64,000 nt of DNA from Saccharina japonica. Its lineage: Eukaryota > Sar > Phaeophyceae > Laminariales > Laminariaceae. Within the stretch, counting starts at the first letter, position 1; every line of letters begins with the position of its first letter. Both the position numbers and the translations under genes were made by a program. The DNA lies in assembly GCA_008828725.1 (NCBI GenBank), contig MEHQ01004360.1, positions 135,125-199,124 on the forward strand, written 5' to 3'. Shown here one piece after another: positions 22,311-35,462 of this stretch. Under the pieces are notes generated by a model. That model had not been told where the DNA came from. It searched no databases and saw only the letters and a list, made by a program, of their open reading frames with translations.

Positions 22311-25300
22311 GTGGGATTGAAAGCGCACCGTGCCCACGCGAAGTGCACGGCAGCACGTCGCTGCGACGAGCAAGCCACGACGATCTTGCTTGCCGCGAGG
22401 TCGCGAGTGTCTCCGGCTCACACGTGGCTCGATCTTTACCTTTTCGCTGTGATGCCTCTCCCTCCGCGCGTCCGGTTTTTTTTTTCTTTGGCTTTGATTT
22501 TTGGTTCACGGCTCGTTGGCTCGCCGAACAACCGTGCCTTCCACTCTCAGAGGTTCAATCTTTAGATTAGCCACGCAGTCTCTCGCACTCTGCCTTGCTA
22601 GCGGCGTTGGGTCCATGGCCGCGCAGTGGGCGCGACGGATCTGCAGTCCATGCCCTGCTTTGCGTTTCGTTGGTTCACGCCCATGGCCCCTTGGCGCTGG
22701 CGCCACACGGTCACCCGGTTCTTCCGCAGTTTCTTGCTTTTTCTTTCTCCTGTTCTCGGTTGTTTGGTTGGTGGACACGCCTGCTCTCTCCCCCACATTT
22801 TTTTCGATATTTTTTTTCTTGTCCCCTCCTGATGTGTTCATTTTTAACGTTTTTCACCTATTCTCGAGCCGAAAATGATCACGTTACGCACTTATGAGCT
22901 TTTGAGTATATTGGATTTTGATTTTTGAAGTGTTGTGATTTTTGCTTTATTTCAACGAATTTTGCTTTTTTTGCGCGGAACAAACGATACGATCAAAATG
23001 ACTCTAGAATTTGGTGTGTCGTGGATTTTGAGGATGCTGATGGCGTGCTCTGCTATATACTGCTGCTGTGCGTTGTGCTCTCAGGCAGCAGCTGAGACGG
23101 GAGGGTTCGAGGTATGCGGGCAGCACGCTACGGTGGAGATGAGGAAGCCCCGCCGCGGCCGCCGGGAGAGGGCAACGGTGCCAGAGGGCACCAGCACGAG
23201 GTACGAAATGGATGTGCTGACGATCAAAGTGGAAAAAATACACCAAATTGAACAACGAGGATGAGTACGTCGTATACACGTTTTACCACGAGTAGAGCCC
23301 CGTACTATTAATAGATGGTCTTCTCCCTTCCTGCCTCAAACCTTCCAACCTCTGTCTCTCCAGCTCAACCAACTGCACCGCCATGATACGTACTTGATAA
23401 ACCTTTCCCGATCCCCTCTTTCAATCATGCCAACGATTCAACACCTCTCCACAAACCCCAGATTTCCTTCGTTCAATCTTCCACATGGTTTTGGTTTTGC
23501 CCAAAAAACTATGAATCCTGCTGGTACCCTCGTTTTCTTTTTTTCTTTACTGCGTAAACCGCTGTTCTGTGTTTTGTGCTCGCGGCGTCTTGCGCGCCTT
23601 GGTCCCTTGTGCTCTATTTGCTATCGATGTCTCGAGTTTTTCGTACGTAATAGCGATACGAGTCCGAATTTCTTTTTTATTTCCTCGATCGACTCCGCAC
23701 GTTCTCCGCTGATTCGATCTGATGTAATATTGCCACAGCTACCGCCGCAGTTCTACTGCCCCTCTGGCATTTGGTAACCTCTGGATGTATTATATGTACC
23801 ATTAATAGCTACAACCAGTTTGCAATGTTGTCGTGGCCGTACAAATGGATGAATTTTGCAAGGCACCTGCCTGCCTATCGGTGTGCACCACGCAAGGCAA
23901 TCGCTTCCTCGATGCTGTGCTCCCTCCGTTCGGCACCGCACCGTGCACGCTTACCGTATACATCTACGTAATAACGGGCTATACATAGAGCAGGAATACT
24001 TTCATTATTACGGGATTTACGGGGCTCTCGTATTACGTTTTAAACAGCCGAAGAGCCTATCCACACTCGTGCTGCAAACGAACGGTACGAAGGGAACAGA
24101 CCACGAAGAAACGGAACGCGTCCACGGGAGATTTTGGAGCCGACGCGTGTCACACCGTCACACGTCACCACAGCCGTTTTTCCGTCGTGTTGCTTCTCTT
24201 TTATGGTATCACTCACTCCGATGCCCGTCATCCGATCGATGGACGTGCGATGGGTCGAAGTCCCGAGTGTCCCAAACCTATTGGAAGTTGGAACAAACTT
24301 ATTTGCTTTTTTGGTTGGTCCCTCCCTCCCTGCCAGGGTCGGGTCCGTTTTTCCTGAACCGGAATGATGATGAAACACGAAACTATATATAGACGTAAGT
24401 GAAAGAGTTTGGAGATCCGCGCAAGCTCTTGGCCAATCACCGCGCCTGTGCACGACACTGAAAGCACTTGGACAATGGTAACTGAAGAAATGGAAGATTT
24501 TTAATCGTACGGTACGGAAATCAGAAATTAGGAAAATTTCCTCTATTGATACGCAGGCGTAAGCGAACACGGCAGTGATGGCATACTAATATTAGCATGA
24601 TACCTGGTAGTTAATACGCGATATTTGAATACGTCGTTATTCACATATTATTGTTGTGTACAAGGAAAGCAGCAAGATCCGTGCACTGCACTGGATATTA
24701 GTATGGCCATCAACGTACTGGTACTAAATCGAATCTAGAGCATATTATACGCCCCACCGGTATCTCAGGTATATAACCGGTACAGCAATACGAATTGTTT
24801 GCCGTTGGTTTTCCGGGGATAACCTAAATTGTCGTTCGTTTGCATCGTCTGCTCGTACGAAAGCAAAAGCTCACCAGCAGCAGTGAGTTCTCGTGCATAC
24901 GTAAGTAAAAGTTGAAATGTTGAAAAGAGATACACAGGCAGCGGATACCTCCGGCTTAACCCTTTTAGCACTGCACTCTAATACCAAGATAAACCTAAAT
25001 CTGACTCTAATTTCAAGGATTTTGTTCCTACAACGGGACTGCAGTCCTTAAACGGGTTCAGAGCGCCCAAGATAAGAGCATTCGGGGTTTAAAAGCGGTT
25101 ACAACCGCTTGTCATGAAAAAACACTCTTGGTAACGTTTAAACAGTCCTCCTGCATACACAGATATTTGTAATTACCAAGGCCGCATCTTAACGGTAAAC
25201 TGGTTTCAAGTGATGAAAATGGAGGTTTTTTAGCACATTCGCAGGCGTGTTTAGCCCACAAAACGGGCGATTCGGGCTCGCTTTTCTTGTGGTCCCACTA

Positions 25301-28300
25301 TATACCCATTTCGCAAGAGGCGCCCAACGCTGTTTACCGTTTTTTCAGGATACCAGTTTGAAAAAGTGTCACTGCAGTTTCCTCTATAAACTAGTTTCGG
25401 ACACGATTTATCCGAAACGTACGCCTTTTTTGGATGAAACGTCGAGATATTTATTTATCATGAACTATGTGGAAAAGTCTCTTCCTTTTTTTTCATCCGA
25501 AAGTGGCAAGACCGTAAAAAATTGAAACGACGCCCCTGGAGAAAAGAAGAACGGGTCTATGGATACCTGCCACCAAAGGGCCGCAACTATTCTGAGAAGA
25601 GCGAGCCCAATTCGGTCGGACTCCGGACTCCGGGTCTAAAAAGCACGTGGAAATGTACAACTTTACATAATTTTTAATTTTTCAATAATGTAATACGACG
25701 TACGTACCTGTACATATGGTGTGTACCAGACGTAGATAACAGAGTTTCGTTTTTTTGTTTCTGTCAGATTTCAACACCAGTACCTGTGTTACTTTGCCCA
25801 CAAAAAATAAATCGGTTTTGCCGAATTTGCGGACAAACCTACGGCTGGAACAACCTCTTACCTCTGATTTTTCCGGTAGGGTGTTCGGTGATTCTGCTCT
25901 ATGAATAGCTCCGAACTTTCCCCCTTTATCCAACATCTGCCAAAGCACCTTTGGGTGCACTCCTGTTAGTGTGCCGAAACTACAGCAGCAGTTTCCATGC
26001 CCTCCTTCGAGGCGATCCTCGTCGCTGAAAATTGAAAATGTGGTACCAGGCGCTTGAATTTGCGGTTTTTTGTTTACCATATACTCTACGTATACGAGCA
26101 CACGTACCCAAAAAATATATACTGAAGTATATGCTGCTTTGGAACGAGCAGGAGGAACGCAGGACCTATTCGTACCCACAATATGCTTGATGTGCATAGA
26201 TCGGCTTTAATGCTCTCGCTTTCGCTTCGTAGCCAGTCGAAACATGCCAAATCAATCTGTCCTTTCTATCGGCGCCCATACAGCTCGTCCTGCATTAGGG
26301 CGATGAGTCTTCACACATGTGGGTTTTGGATATAGGGCCGCCGGAGGCATTTTTTTGTTTGAAATTACGATATATTGCCTGGCGTGCTAAGCTGATGGGT
26401 TTCTAAGTTAAAAGTTCCCAAATAACCCAACGTAAAATAGTTCCTGGTTACCATAAAATGCCTGGTACACGATACATACCAAGTCTGTTCGTAAATATAA
26501 GGTAGTTTCAAGAATCTCCAAATATAAGGTACAGTAGTTTCAATATGCGGTGATTTCGCATGACTTGCGTCTACAACATGTAATAATTTTATTTAACACA
26601 CCGGGTATTAAGATAACACACACCCTCTGACGAGTGGGTGTCTTAAGCTGGTATTGTCGACAACTTGGAGAGTGTTAACGTCGAGAATTGCGTTTATGGA
26701 AAGGTGTGGACGAGATTTTCTTACATAGCCACCATTTTCGTTGTGTGTCCCTCTAAGGCATGGCCCCTCTAAGGCATGGTTTTGAGAAAATCGGCTCTGA
26801 AACTCGCCCCAGGGGGTGTGTTGTCTTGATTACAGTATGCGGTATACTAAGTTCAAGACCAACAGAGGTATGTTTTGTAACGGCAGCGTCATGATCACAG
26901 ACAGATGCTCCTACATGCTATACCTTGTACATACCTGGCAAGTGAGAATGCCTGGTTTGCCCTACTGTTATATGAAGTAAAGCGAAGAAAACTGCAAACG
27001 TTTGAAACTTACCACGTAGGTATTCCGTGGGCACTTTGTGCTGCGATGAAATCGATACGTAATTGGTACTGGTACAGCAGTACAAGCGGTGTGTCGAGCG
27101 GAAGGCGAAAGTTGCCTCCCAACTCCCAAATGTTTCGCCTGCGGCGAGAAAGACCCGAAAACGTTTGCGGCGGAACAGGAAGCATTCCAATTTTGTTTTT
27201 TCGTCTTTTTATAGGAATATATATATACTTCGTATTTGTTTGTACGAAGTACATATTTATTTCGTATGACGCGGCGGATTTGTTCACTACTTGTTCGAGA
27301 AATCGCGCGGAGCTCAAAAAAACGAATGTGCGGCAAGGCGCACGCACCTCTCTCATCCGGCGGAATGGAGCGGTAGCGCAACAAACAGATTGCCACCTAT
27401 TTAGCCTTGACCCCGTTTGTTCTAAATGGGCGACAACCATGGCCTTCCTCATTGTTTATTTTGTAAGAGCTTTATGTTATGGGGGGGTTGGTTGTGCGTT
27501 ACCGATTCCCAGAGTCAAAAGCGTGCCCCGAATTGAGCAAAAATCATTTCGGCAGCACCGCATTATTCCGTCACCTCTCCACTGCCGCTGCCGAAAATCA
27601 CTCAAGACAACCATATAGGGTAGATGGATCCTTATATACCACCCCCCTGTAAAAACTTGGGCGTCCGTTATGTGCAACACTGGTCGGCACAAAACTTTGT
27701 GCGGGACGTGTGTGGTCAATTTCAACCTTGCACGTCGGCCCAGACCTCACCCGAACCCTAACCCCTACCCTATGGGGGGCTCGAGGTCGACAGGGGCAGT
27801 CACGCGGCTCCACCTCGTATTTCGGTGGCGTTTCGCGTGTTTTGGAGGCGTTTTTCCACAAAAAAAAAACTCCGGGCCGCCTAAAGGCCGCCTCGACCAT
27901 TGAGATCCGTATCCTGAACACAGTTTTGTGCCGACCAGTCGTGCACCGTGCAGATAGGGTGATTCAAAAACTTGAGGACTCGCAATAGATTAGGAGGCAT
28001 TTTCACTGGGGAGTTCTAAATAGTTTTCATTACTACAACAAAAAAGGCTTATCATTGCCTCGGATTCCATTGGCGGTAATTTCCGGTACTGTACTGTACA
28101 GGGCAAGACTCATCCAACCATTCCCAACATGCAGGGTTATGTAAATGCCCCGCGTCCTCTGATTGGAAATATTGAAATATTGCTTTGAGATTTTACGGAA
28201 ACATGGGCTGCTTTTGCACGTCTTGCATGATACGAGACAGTTAACGCCCAAGAGAAACGTGTAAAGCTACCAGATGTCAAATAATACAGAAATATGTTGC

Positions 28301-31300
28301 GTACGATTTTTTTCAACTTCGAGTGAAATTCGTGAGCCGTGAATGCGCAGCGCAATTTCGAGTTTGTGTCAACTTAAGAGTGATATTCGTGAGCCGTGAA
28401 CGCGCAGCGTAACTTGGAGTTCGAACAACGCAAAGAGCGTTTTTGAATCGGGAGGAACATGTGAATCTAACGCTTCGAAACGTCGCGAAACAAACGTTGA
28501 AAAGGGCTTACACCGGAGTAATGACAAATCTTGCTCCGTTTTTTTACTTGATCGGGTAGTCCTTTCGTGCGAGGTGTACGTAAATGCTTATGATTGCGAT
28601 CGTGTTTGTACTTAAGCCGCGCGCTAGGCCGTTTCCTTCATGAAATAATCAGCATATAAATAATGGCGTTGACGAAAAGGTGTTCACCTCAAGAGTCAAA
28701 ATGCATCAGAGCATAATGTATATTATATGTCCGACCAGAGTGGTATGCACTGCTTTTGACTTTTTTTCTCTGAATCAGTCGTTGGTGGTCTTGTTGAGCA
28801 ACTAAAAAAAACATGCTCATTGTTGCTTACTCACCAGGATGCTTTTTTATAAAAGCATAATCGGAGCAACACAACCGTGCTTGTTTTACCTGTATGGTTT
28901 TTAGTATGGTATACTGAACGCCACACAACTAGTTTACGTAGGTTTTAGTATGCCCATTTTAAAATCCATACAAAATAAGAGTTTATGTTTTGGTGTAAAA
29001 GTTAATCGTATGTATTGTACCAGGTACCAGTATGCTATAAGCCATACAAACGAAATACGCATCTAACTTGCTTCACCAAGCAGCACAAATCACCCAAAAG
29101 CAACAAAGCAACCCCCTATTAATAGTCGTTGTCCTGACTTATTATCTTGTTATTTAATAGTCAGGCCTCGCGACGGACGCTGGGTGCACTTATGTCGTTG
29201 GGTGGAAATAACCAGGAAATAACGGTTTAATGTGAAGACTGAAGACTAGAGACAACACACAGAGGAGTTCTTACACAGCCAGCAGCAGTGAAGTAAGTTA
29301 TTCTACATTTATCTTCACATCTAACCTTTTGGTCAACATTCATTTTTGTTCAAAAGTTTTTTTCGTAGACCTAGTTGACCGTTGATGACGCCGATCATTC
29401 TGCGCGCTTTCTCAAGAAACGTCCCACCTGGTATTTATTCGACACGACATTGTTTTTGTTATACGAAGTATTATGATACCGTGGTACATACTATTAATAG
29501 TATAATACGTACATAAAAGTAATAGATACCGGTAATATAATATAATTTTTACATGCAGCTATCTCAGGTGTATGGCTCACACCGATCGACGGCGTTGTTT
29601 ATATCTGGTTTATACCTGGTACTGCTGTTTGTTTCTACACGTAAGTACGTTTACACTGACTACATACAAACCACAGCGTGGTGTACCGCCAACTGCGGCC
29701 AGGAGCCAGGAGCTAAGTGTGTGTGTGTGTGTTCTTCACATTAAACCTTCCTTTCTACCCGTCGACATCCAGCACACCCAGTGTCCGTGCCGATTCATCA
29801 TCCTAAAAAGGTACCAGTTCTGTGGTCACAAAACTACGACACAGAGATACTACACTCAGTGCAGTAAGCAGAGCAGACAATGCAATGCCATATGCGACAG
29901 GCAAGACCTACCCTGCTAGCAATCCAGGTGCATGCAAGAGAAAAAAAAGAGAAAATAAAGAAAAAAGCGAAAAGGAAAAATAATAGAAAGTAAACATACT
30001 GAAGCAAATCAACAATCAAGCAACCAAACAAAAGCATGAGAAAATGAAAAGGAAAAAAAAAAATAAAAAATGTCGTGCTTCTACCAGATGAGATGCGACA
30101 TCTAGTTAAAAGAAAGTAAATGTTTGTGTCCAACATAGCCGCTTTCTGTGCATTTTTTTAGGTGAAACTATGCTTTTCACCTGCTGATGCTACGTACCGG
30201 TGTGTGTTGTCTTCACATTAAACCCGTTATTTCTACCCAGCAACCACATCAGTACACCCAGTGTCTGTCCTGATTCCTAATCCTAGAGAGATACAAATTT
30301 TGTGGTCACAGACTGTGTGTGAAACAGAGAAAAACTAAACCAAAATAAACGCAAATGAATGGGTGAAGCAAGTGAGATGCTGACGTATTGTATCATATGA
30401 TATGAATACAGGAGCAGTCCGGTCTTGGAGGATATTGCAAGTACAGCAGCAGTACGTAGCGTTCCATTTATAGTGCCGCTTGTTGAGCAGTACCGGCTGC
30501 CCTCTAAATATTGCCTGTGGAATCGCTTGGCTCAGATGGGATTCACCGGTGTGGTGCGTAGCTTGCGGAGTTGCACCGGTTCCCGCTATAGGGCCGGTAT
30601 GGTTGGCTGGGGCATACCGGCAATATACAGGGACCACGTCTGACTACTATTAATAACAGTGTACCGTATACGTACAGTAAGAGTAAGCGGGTTATATTAT
30701 TGCGCGCCTGTGTGGGTTAATCTTGAATAGGCTAATCTTAAAACCCTGCTACTCGTACGGGATCTACTCGGTGCGGGTTCGTCTTAGATGGCGTAATCTT
30801 AAAAACCCTGCTATGTACCCGACTGGATTTACTCAGCGCGGGTCAGGTTCCGCGAGTTTAATTATTTACATATATATGGTGTATGGGTTTGGGGACCGTT
30901 TTTTTTTTCCCTTTTTATTTTATTGCTCTATTGTTTCTATTGTGTTTGTGGAGCGCTACCGGCATGCTGTGTACTTGCGCTGTTAATAGCAGGGGCTATC
31001 CATGGAGCTGTACGACAAGCGCGCAGCATTACGCTGCTCACGCTGTTGAGCGCTTATATTATTCTACTAGACGGCTGACACGGCTAGTAAGGCTGCACCC
31101 CTCCGTTGTTTTCATTTTCATTTTTTCTTGGGTCCCCAAAGGCTCACGTAATGAATAATGTATTCCCTGATGAGACGATCAGACACGAGCCTGTGGAGAT
31201 TTGTATAGGTCCGACTATATTATTCTGGGCCCGAGTGTTTTTTTTTGGGAGTTTCAGGGTCATAAACTGTACTGAAGTGTCCTCTTTAAAACTGCACACC

Positions 31301-34300
31301 TCGTTTTTGGGGGTAGACTACTTAACAATCGAGTAGGGTACATGTTTCAGCACTATTTTATACCTGGTAGAAATGCTTCAGACTTTCAGGGGTAAGGGGT
31401 TAAAAATCCCCCCCCCCCCCTCTTTCATGTATATGGAAAAACGTTATGAGCGCCCAAATGTTGGAGATGTCTCCATTTGGAGGAGGAACGGTGCTCCCTC
31501 CGTCTCGAAAGGGGTGCGTGGTCAATGGTCAAGTGACTACCTTTCGAAAGAGATGCGTGGCTAATGGACAAACGACTAAGGCGAGCAACAAATGAGTACG
31601 CCTCCCCCTCCGGAGAAATCGGAACACTAAAACCAGTTTTTGGTGTCTTGACGTGTAAATTTTTCCCACCGGCTCGGGTCTACAAATATCCTATATATGA
31701 CTATTACTGTAGATGTGCCCTTTGTGGTGAGTGTGAATATCCTTCTCCCCCCCCACTTGGAGTGGTCGCCGGTAAACAATACAGCAGCAGTAGTATTTGT
31801 GGCACCAGGTATTCTAAATCTCTGGTGTACCGGTATGTTACCAGGAAAACAATACGAGGCACATCAGTATACGAAAGTATGATGTTTGCCGTGGTTGGTT
31901 ACTTCGGCACGAACTGTTCATATGGAACTACTCGGCAGGAAATATTGATATCCTATATTAATAGCTTGATATTTTTTTTATGTTGAGTTCTTCTCGTACA
32001 TACCAGTAGCAGTAAGCAGCAGCCCTCGGAGCAGAACAGCGGTACGTTTTTCGCACGCTATCTCTGCACGTTGTTATATACAAGACGTGGCACTAGAGCG
32101 GCAGTAGCTTAATCCTTTTAGAACTGCACTGCCTAGAAATATATATATTTGACTCTAATTCCAAGTGCTTTGTCCCCACATCGGGACTGCAGTCCTAAAT
32201 GGGTTAAGAGCACGTGGCGTCGTCGCTCCCGAGACCGGCCACGTGGCCCTGAATCACGACTTTTCATCACGTGCCTTTGCAGCAGTTGTGACAGAATCTA
32301 CTTGATAAGTGCTGTAGGTGTACTAGATTGCAGATGGGAATATATTTGTTGATGGGGTTTTTTTTTTGTCGTTGTCGGCCGTTCATGTGCCCTCCCTGCC
32401 TGCCTTCAGTAACGATCGGTAGGGCCCCACGATCACCTTTTCATCATTCGTCAGATGCCATACCTTCCTATCATGCCGGTATGTATGCATGCATGTCTAT
32501 ACGTACGTACATGAGAGTACGAGCAGTAATGTTGGAATTCTACCTCTCGCCGTCGAGAAAAAATGGTACTCGTATATATACGATACCACAGGTGCCCCTT
32601 TTTTTATCTGGTTTTTCTTGGAGTCTGCTGGAGACCCTCCTCCGTCTTTCGGTTGCGAATTCTACTCGCGTGCAAGATCGAATATCTGATCCCCCACTTC
32701 GCCACCATACAGCCATGATATGTGGTACTCAGCTGCTTCGACGTTACCATATTCCGGTACCAGGTAAATATTATCACAGACCATGTTACTGCAAGTCATC
32801 AATCGCCCATTATTTAGCGCACTTTGAAAAAGAAAAGAAAACAAGGTTCATGACACGCAACCGGAGGGCAACGAGGACAATGCACCCGTTTACTGTACAG
32901 CGGTCAGCGGGATAAATACTCGTAGTTGTTGGTAACTGGCTCTGGAAGGTTCTGTCAACTGATACACCAGGTATATTGGACGCACGTCGTACGGCAGTCC
33001 ACTGATGTATGTATGCTTTGTAGGTACGTACGTACACGAACGGAGTTTGTATGCTATTTTAATTACCGACCTTTGTGTACGGGTATACCTGGTAGTATCT
33101 ACTGCTGTAGACGCAAATTGTCACTGAAACCGTTCGCCGTTCCTGGGCATCTATTACGCCGCTCTTGCGCGACAGCCACAGCACAGCAGCATCACCCGAT
33201 CGGCCGTCGATCGGCAACATTGACGACTTGACAAGTCAAGCACGGAACAGCAGCAGTAGCAACAGCAGTCAGTTCGCGGTGTTTTTGTTCAATTTGTCGT
33301 AGTATTGTCCATATATATGATACATACACAGATACCAGGTATCATTTTGATCCGGCAGAAACTTACACCACTCTTGTCCCTAAATATAAACAACGGGCGT
33401 ATATCAATATGTAATCAAAAGAGTGCTTATATTTCGGGACAAAGTGACGCTGTATTATATGTGTGGTGCCGGTTAGTTCCAGTTTTCCGCCCCCTTTAGT
33501 CTTTCCGTGGATTGTCCGTCATCGCCCCGGGGGATGCATATGCATATGATACGTAGGCAGCAGGGAGAGAGAGGGAGTTGTATTAGGGCGGTGTCTTCCT
33601 TCGTCCCGGTAACCGCGATTAGCCTGTCCCGGCCGGATATAATGGAGGAAGGGTTCAAGCGGGGAGAGGCGTGTGCCCCTCCGTCCATCCGTCTGTCTTT
33701 AACGTCCCGTGGACTATTACGAGAACAGTATTTAAGATTTAAGACTACAATACTTTTATATACGAGGAAACATACTGTATTCATAATCAGAACCAAATAT
33801 TTATATGTACACCTATTAATAGTAAGACATTTGGGGATATGTGTTTTTTGGGTCGATCTTAGATTCAGTTTTCGATGGCCCCCCGAAATATCGCAATATC
33901 AGACCTATGTTGTATGCAATGCTACATTTAGTACCACAGGTTTGTAAGGTGCCATTACATATTCATACATATGTATCAGATATACCGGTCCACCTATTTT
34001 TTGTTTGTTTTTGATCGATTTGGGGGGGGGGGGGGAGGAAAAAAACAGAAACGATGCGTAGGTGCGTCTTTTGTTTTGTTTTGCGCTGGTATCGGTTGAT
34101 TGGTGCCGGTGGTAATTTGCTTTGTATTGCCGTGCCGAGCGGTGAACGGCTGGATGCGGAGGCCCCACCCCGTAGCTGTTGAATTGATGCTGCTTCCGAT
34201 CGAAAACCCCTCCGCCACCAGGCTGTTCGTGCAGCTGATTTATAGTCGGTTCCTCGGGTCTCTGATGTTACACATACCACGAAGTATAAATACCTGGTAC

Positions 34301-35428
34301 CTGGTATGCTACTCGTACAGTTAATACTTTCTGTCCCATACGTTAGGTGGGACTATGTTTGCACTGGCCCTTAACCGTACCCGAATCATTTTTCGTTTTT
34401 TTCTAATATCGTTTTCGTTGGCATTTACTTATAGTTGAAATCCGTTCATTTTTTTTGCTGTTTATGCAGCTGATGTACTATTTAATAGTTGGTTCCTCGT
34501 GGTGTTATTTGATGATACATACCAGTACGTGTAAGTACCTGGTATGCTATAATGAATGGTTCGACACTCGTATAACATTTAACATTTACACTCGTGGCAC
34601 TTGAGGGCGAAAAACTGGTACCGTTGTTGCTATCGTTTTTGTTTTTTCTGTTTGTTTTTCGCTGTAAGCGTCTTGCGCACGCGCCTGTTTCAGGTGAAGA
34701 GTACATCTCGTGTACCTACAGAGCAGAGCATGTAAGTATATACCAAGGTCTGACGTATATATGCCGCACAACATTTGTGGTACTACATTAATACTACTGT
34801 AGTGAGCTGGGGACCAAGAGCTGTTAGGTGGAGTTATTTTCCCCGTCCTCTTTCTTCTCTGTCTCTCCTCCTCGGCGTCCTGCCCTTCTCTCCCCTCTCG
34901 TGGGCCTCCTCTCCTTCCTCTTTCTCCTCCTCCTCTTCCTCGTCATCTTCGAACCCCTGCTTTTCGCCCTCTTGCTCGTTCCCTTCCTGGTTGGGAGCAG
35001 GAGGAGGAGCTTGGCTCCTCACCGCGCGCACCGCACGGCAACAGTTATTAGTGAACTCAATATATCGCGACAGTAGTACTGTAGTAGAAGTAGTAGTATT
35101 AATGGTACTAGCACGCTTGAACGCATGCGAGCACCTCGCGATTGATATGCCACGGCCTCGACGTGGCATGCGCATGTTTGCTCATGTGTACGTGCGTATT
35201 CACGCAAACTGCGTTTTGGCTTGGCTTGACATGGCATGTGTTCTTTTCTTTCCTCTCTCCTCTGTCTGTCTTGTCATTTCAGTCTGTCTCACTCTCTGTC
35301 GCTCTCTGTCCATTTCTTTCGTATGTCTCTGTCGACCGCACTACTGTAGATCGAACGCGGCCGATACGAACGGATCGATTGATGAATATGATGATGGATT
35401 GGTTTGATGTTATTGATTGATGACTCAC

Positions 35429-35462
<34 letters not shown>

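Noticed and set aside
26905-27618. 237-codon + frame in intron 2 of the RRM gene
   Set aside because: No recognised domain, mixed composition with YIYFVF-type AT-rich stretches, an opposite-strand frame over the same bases, and no splice context. A chance frame or transposon relic is more likely.
34834-35175. Acidic Glu-run frame on the - strand
   Set aside because: Matches a CTC-rich tract in an intron; no splice support or domain.
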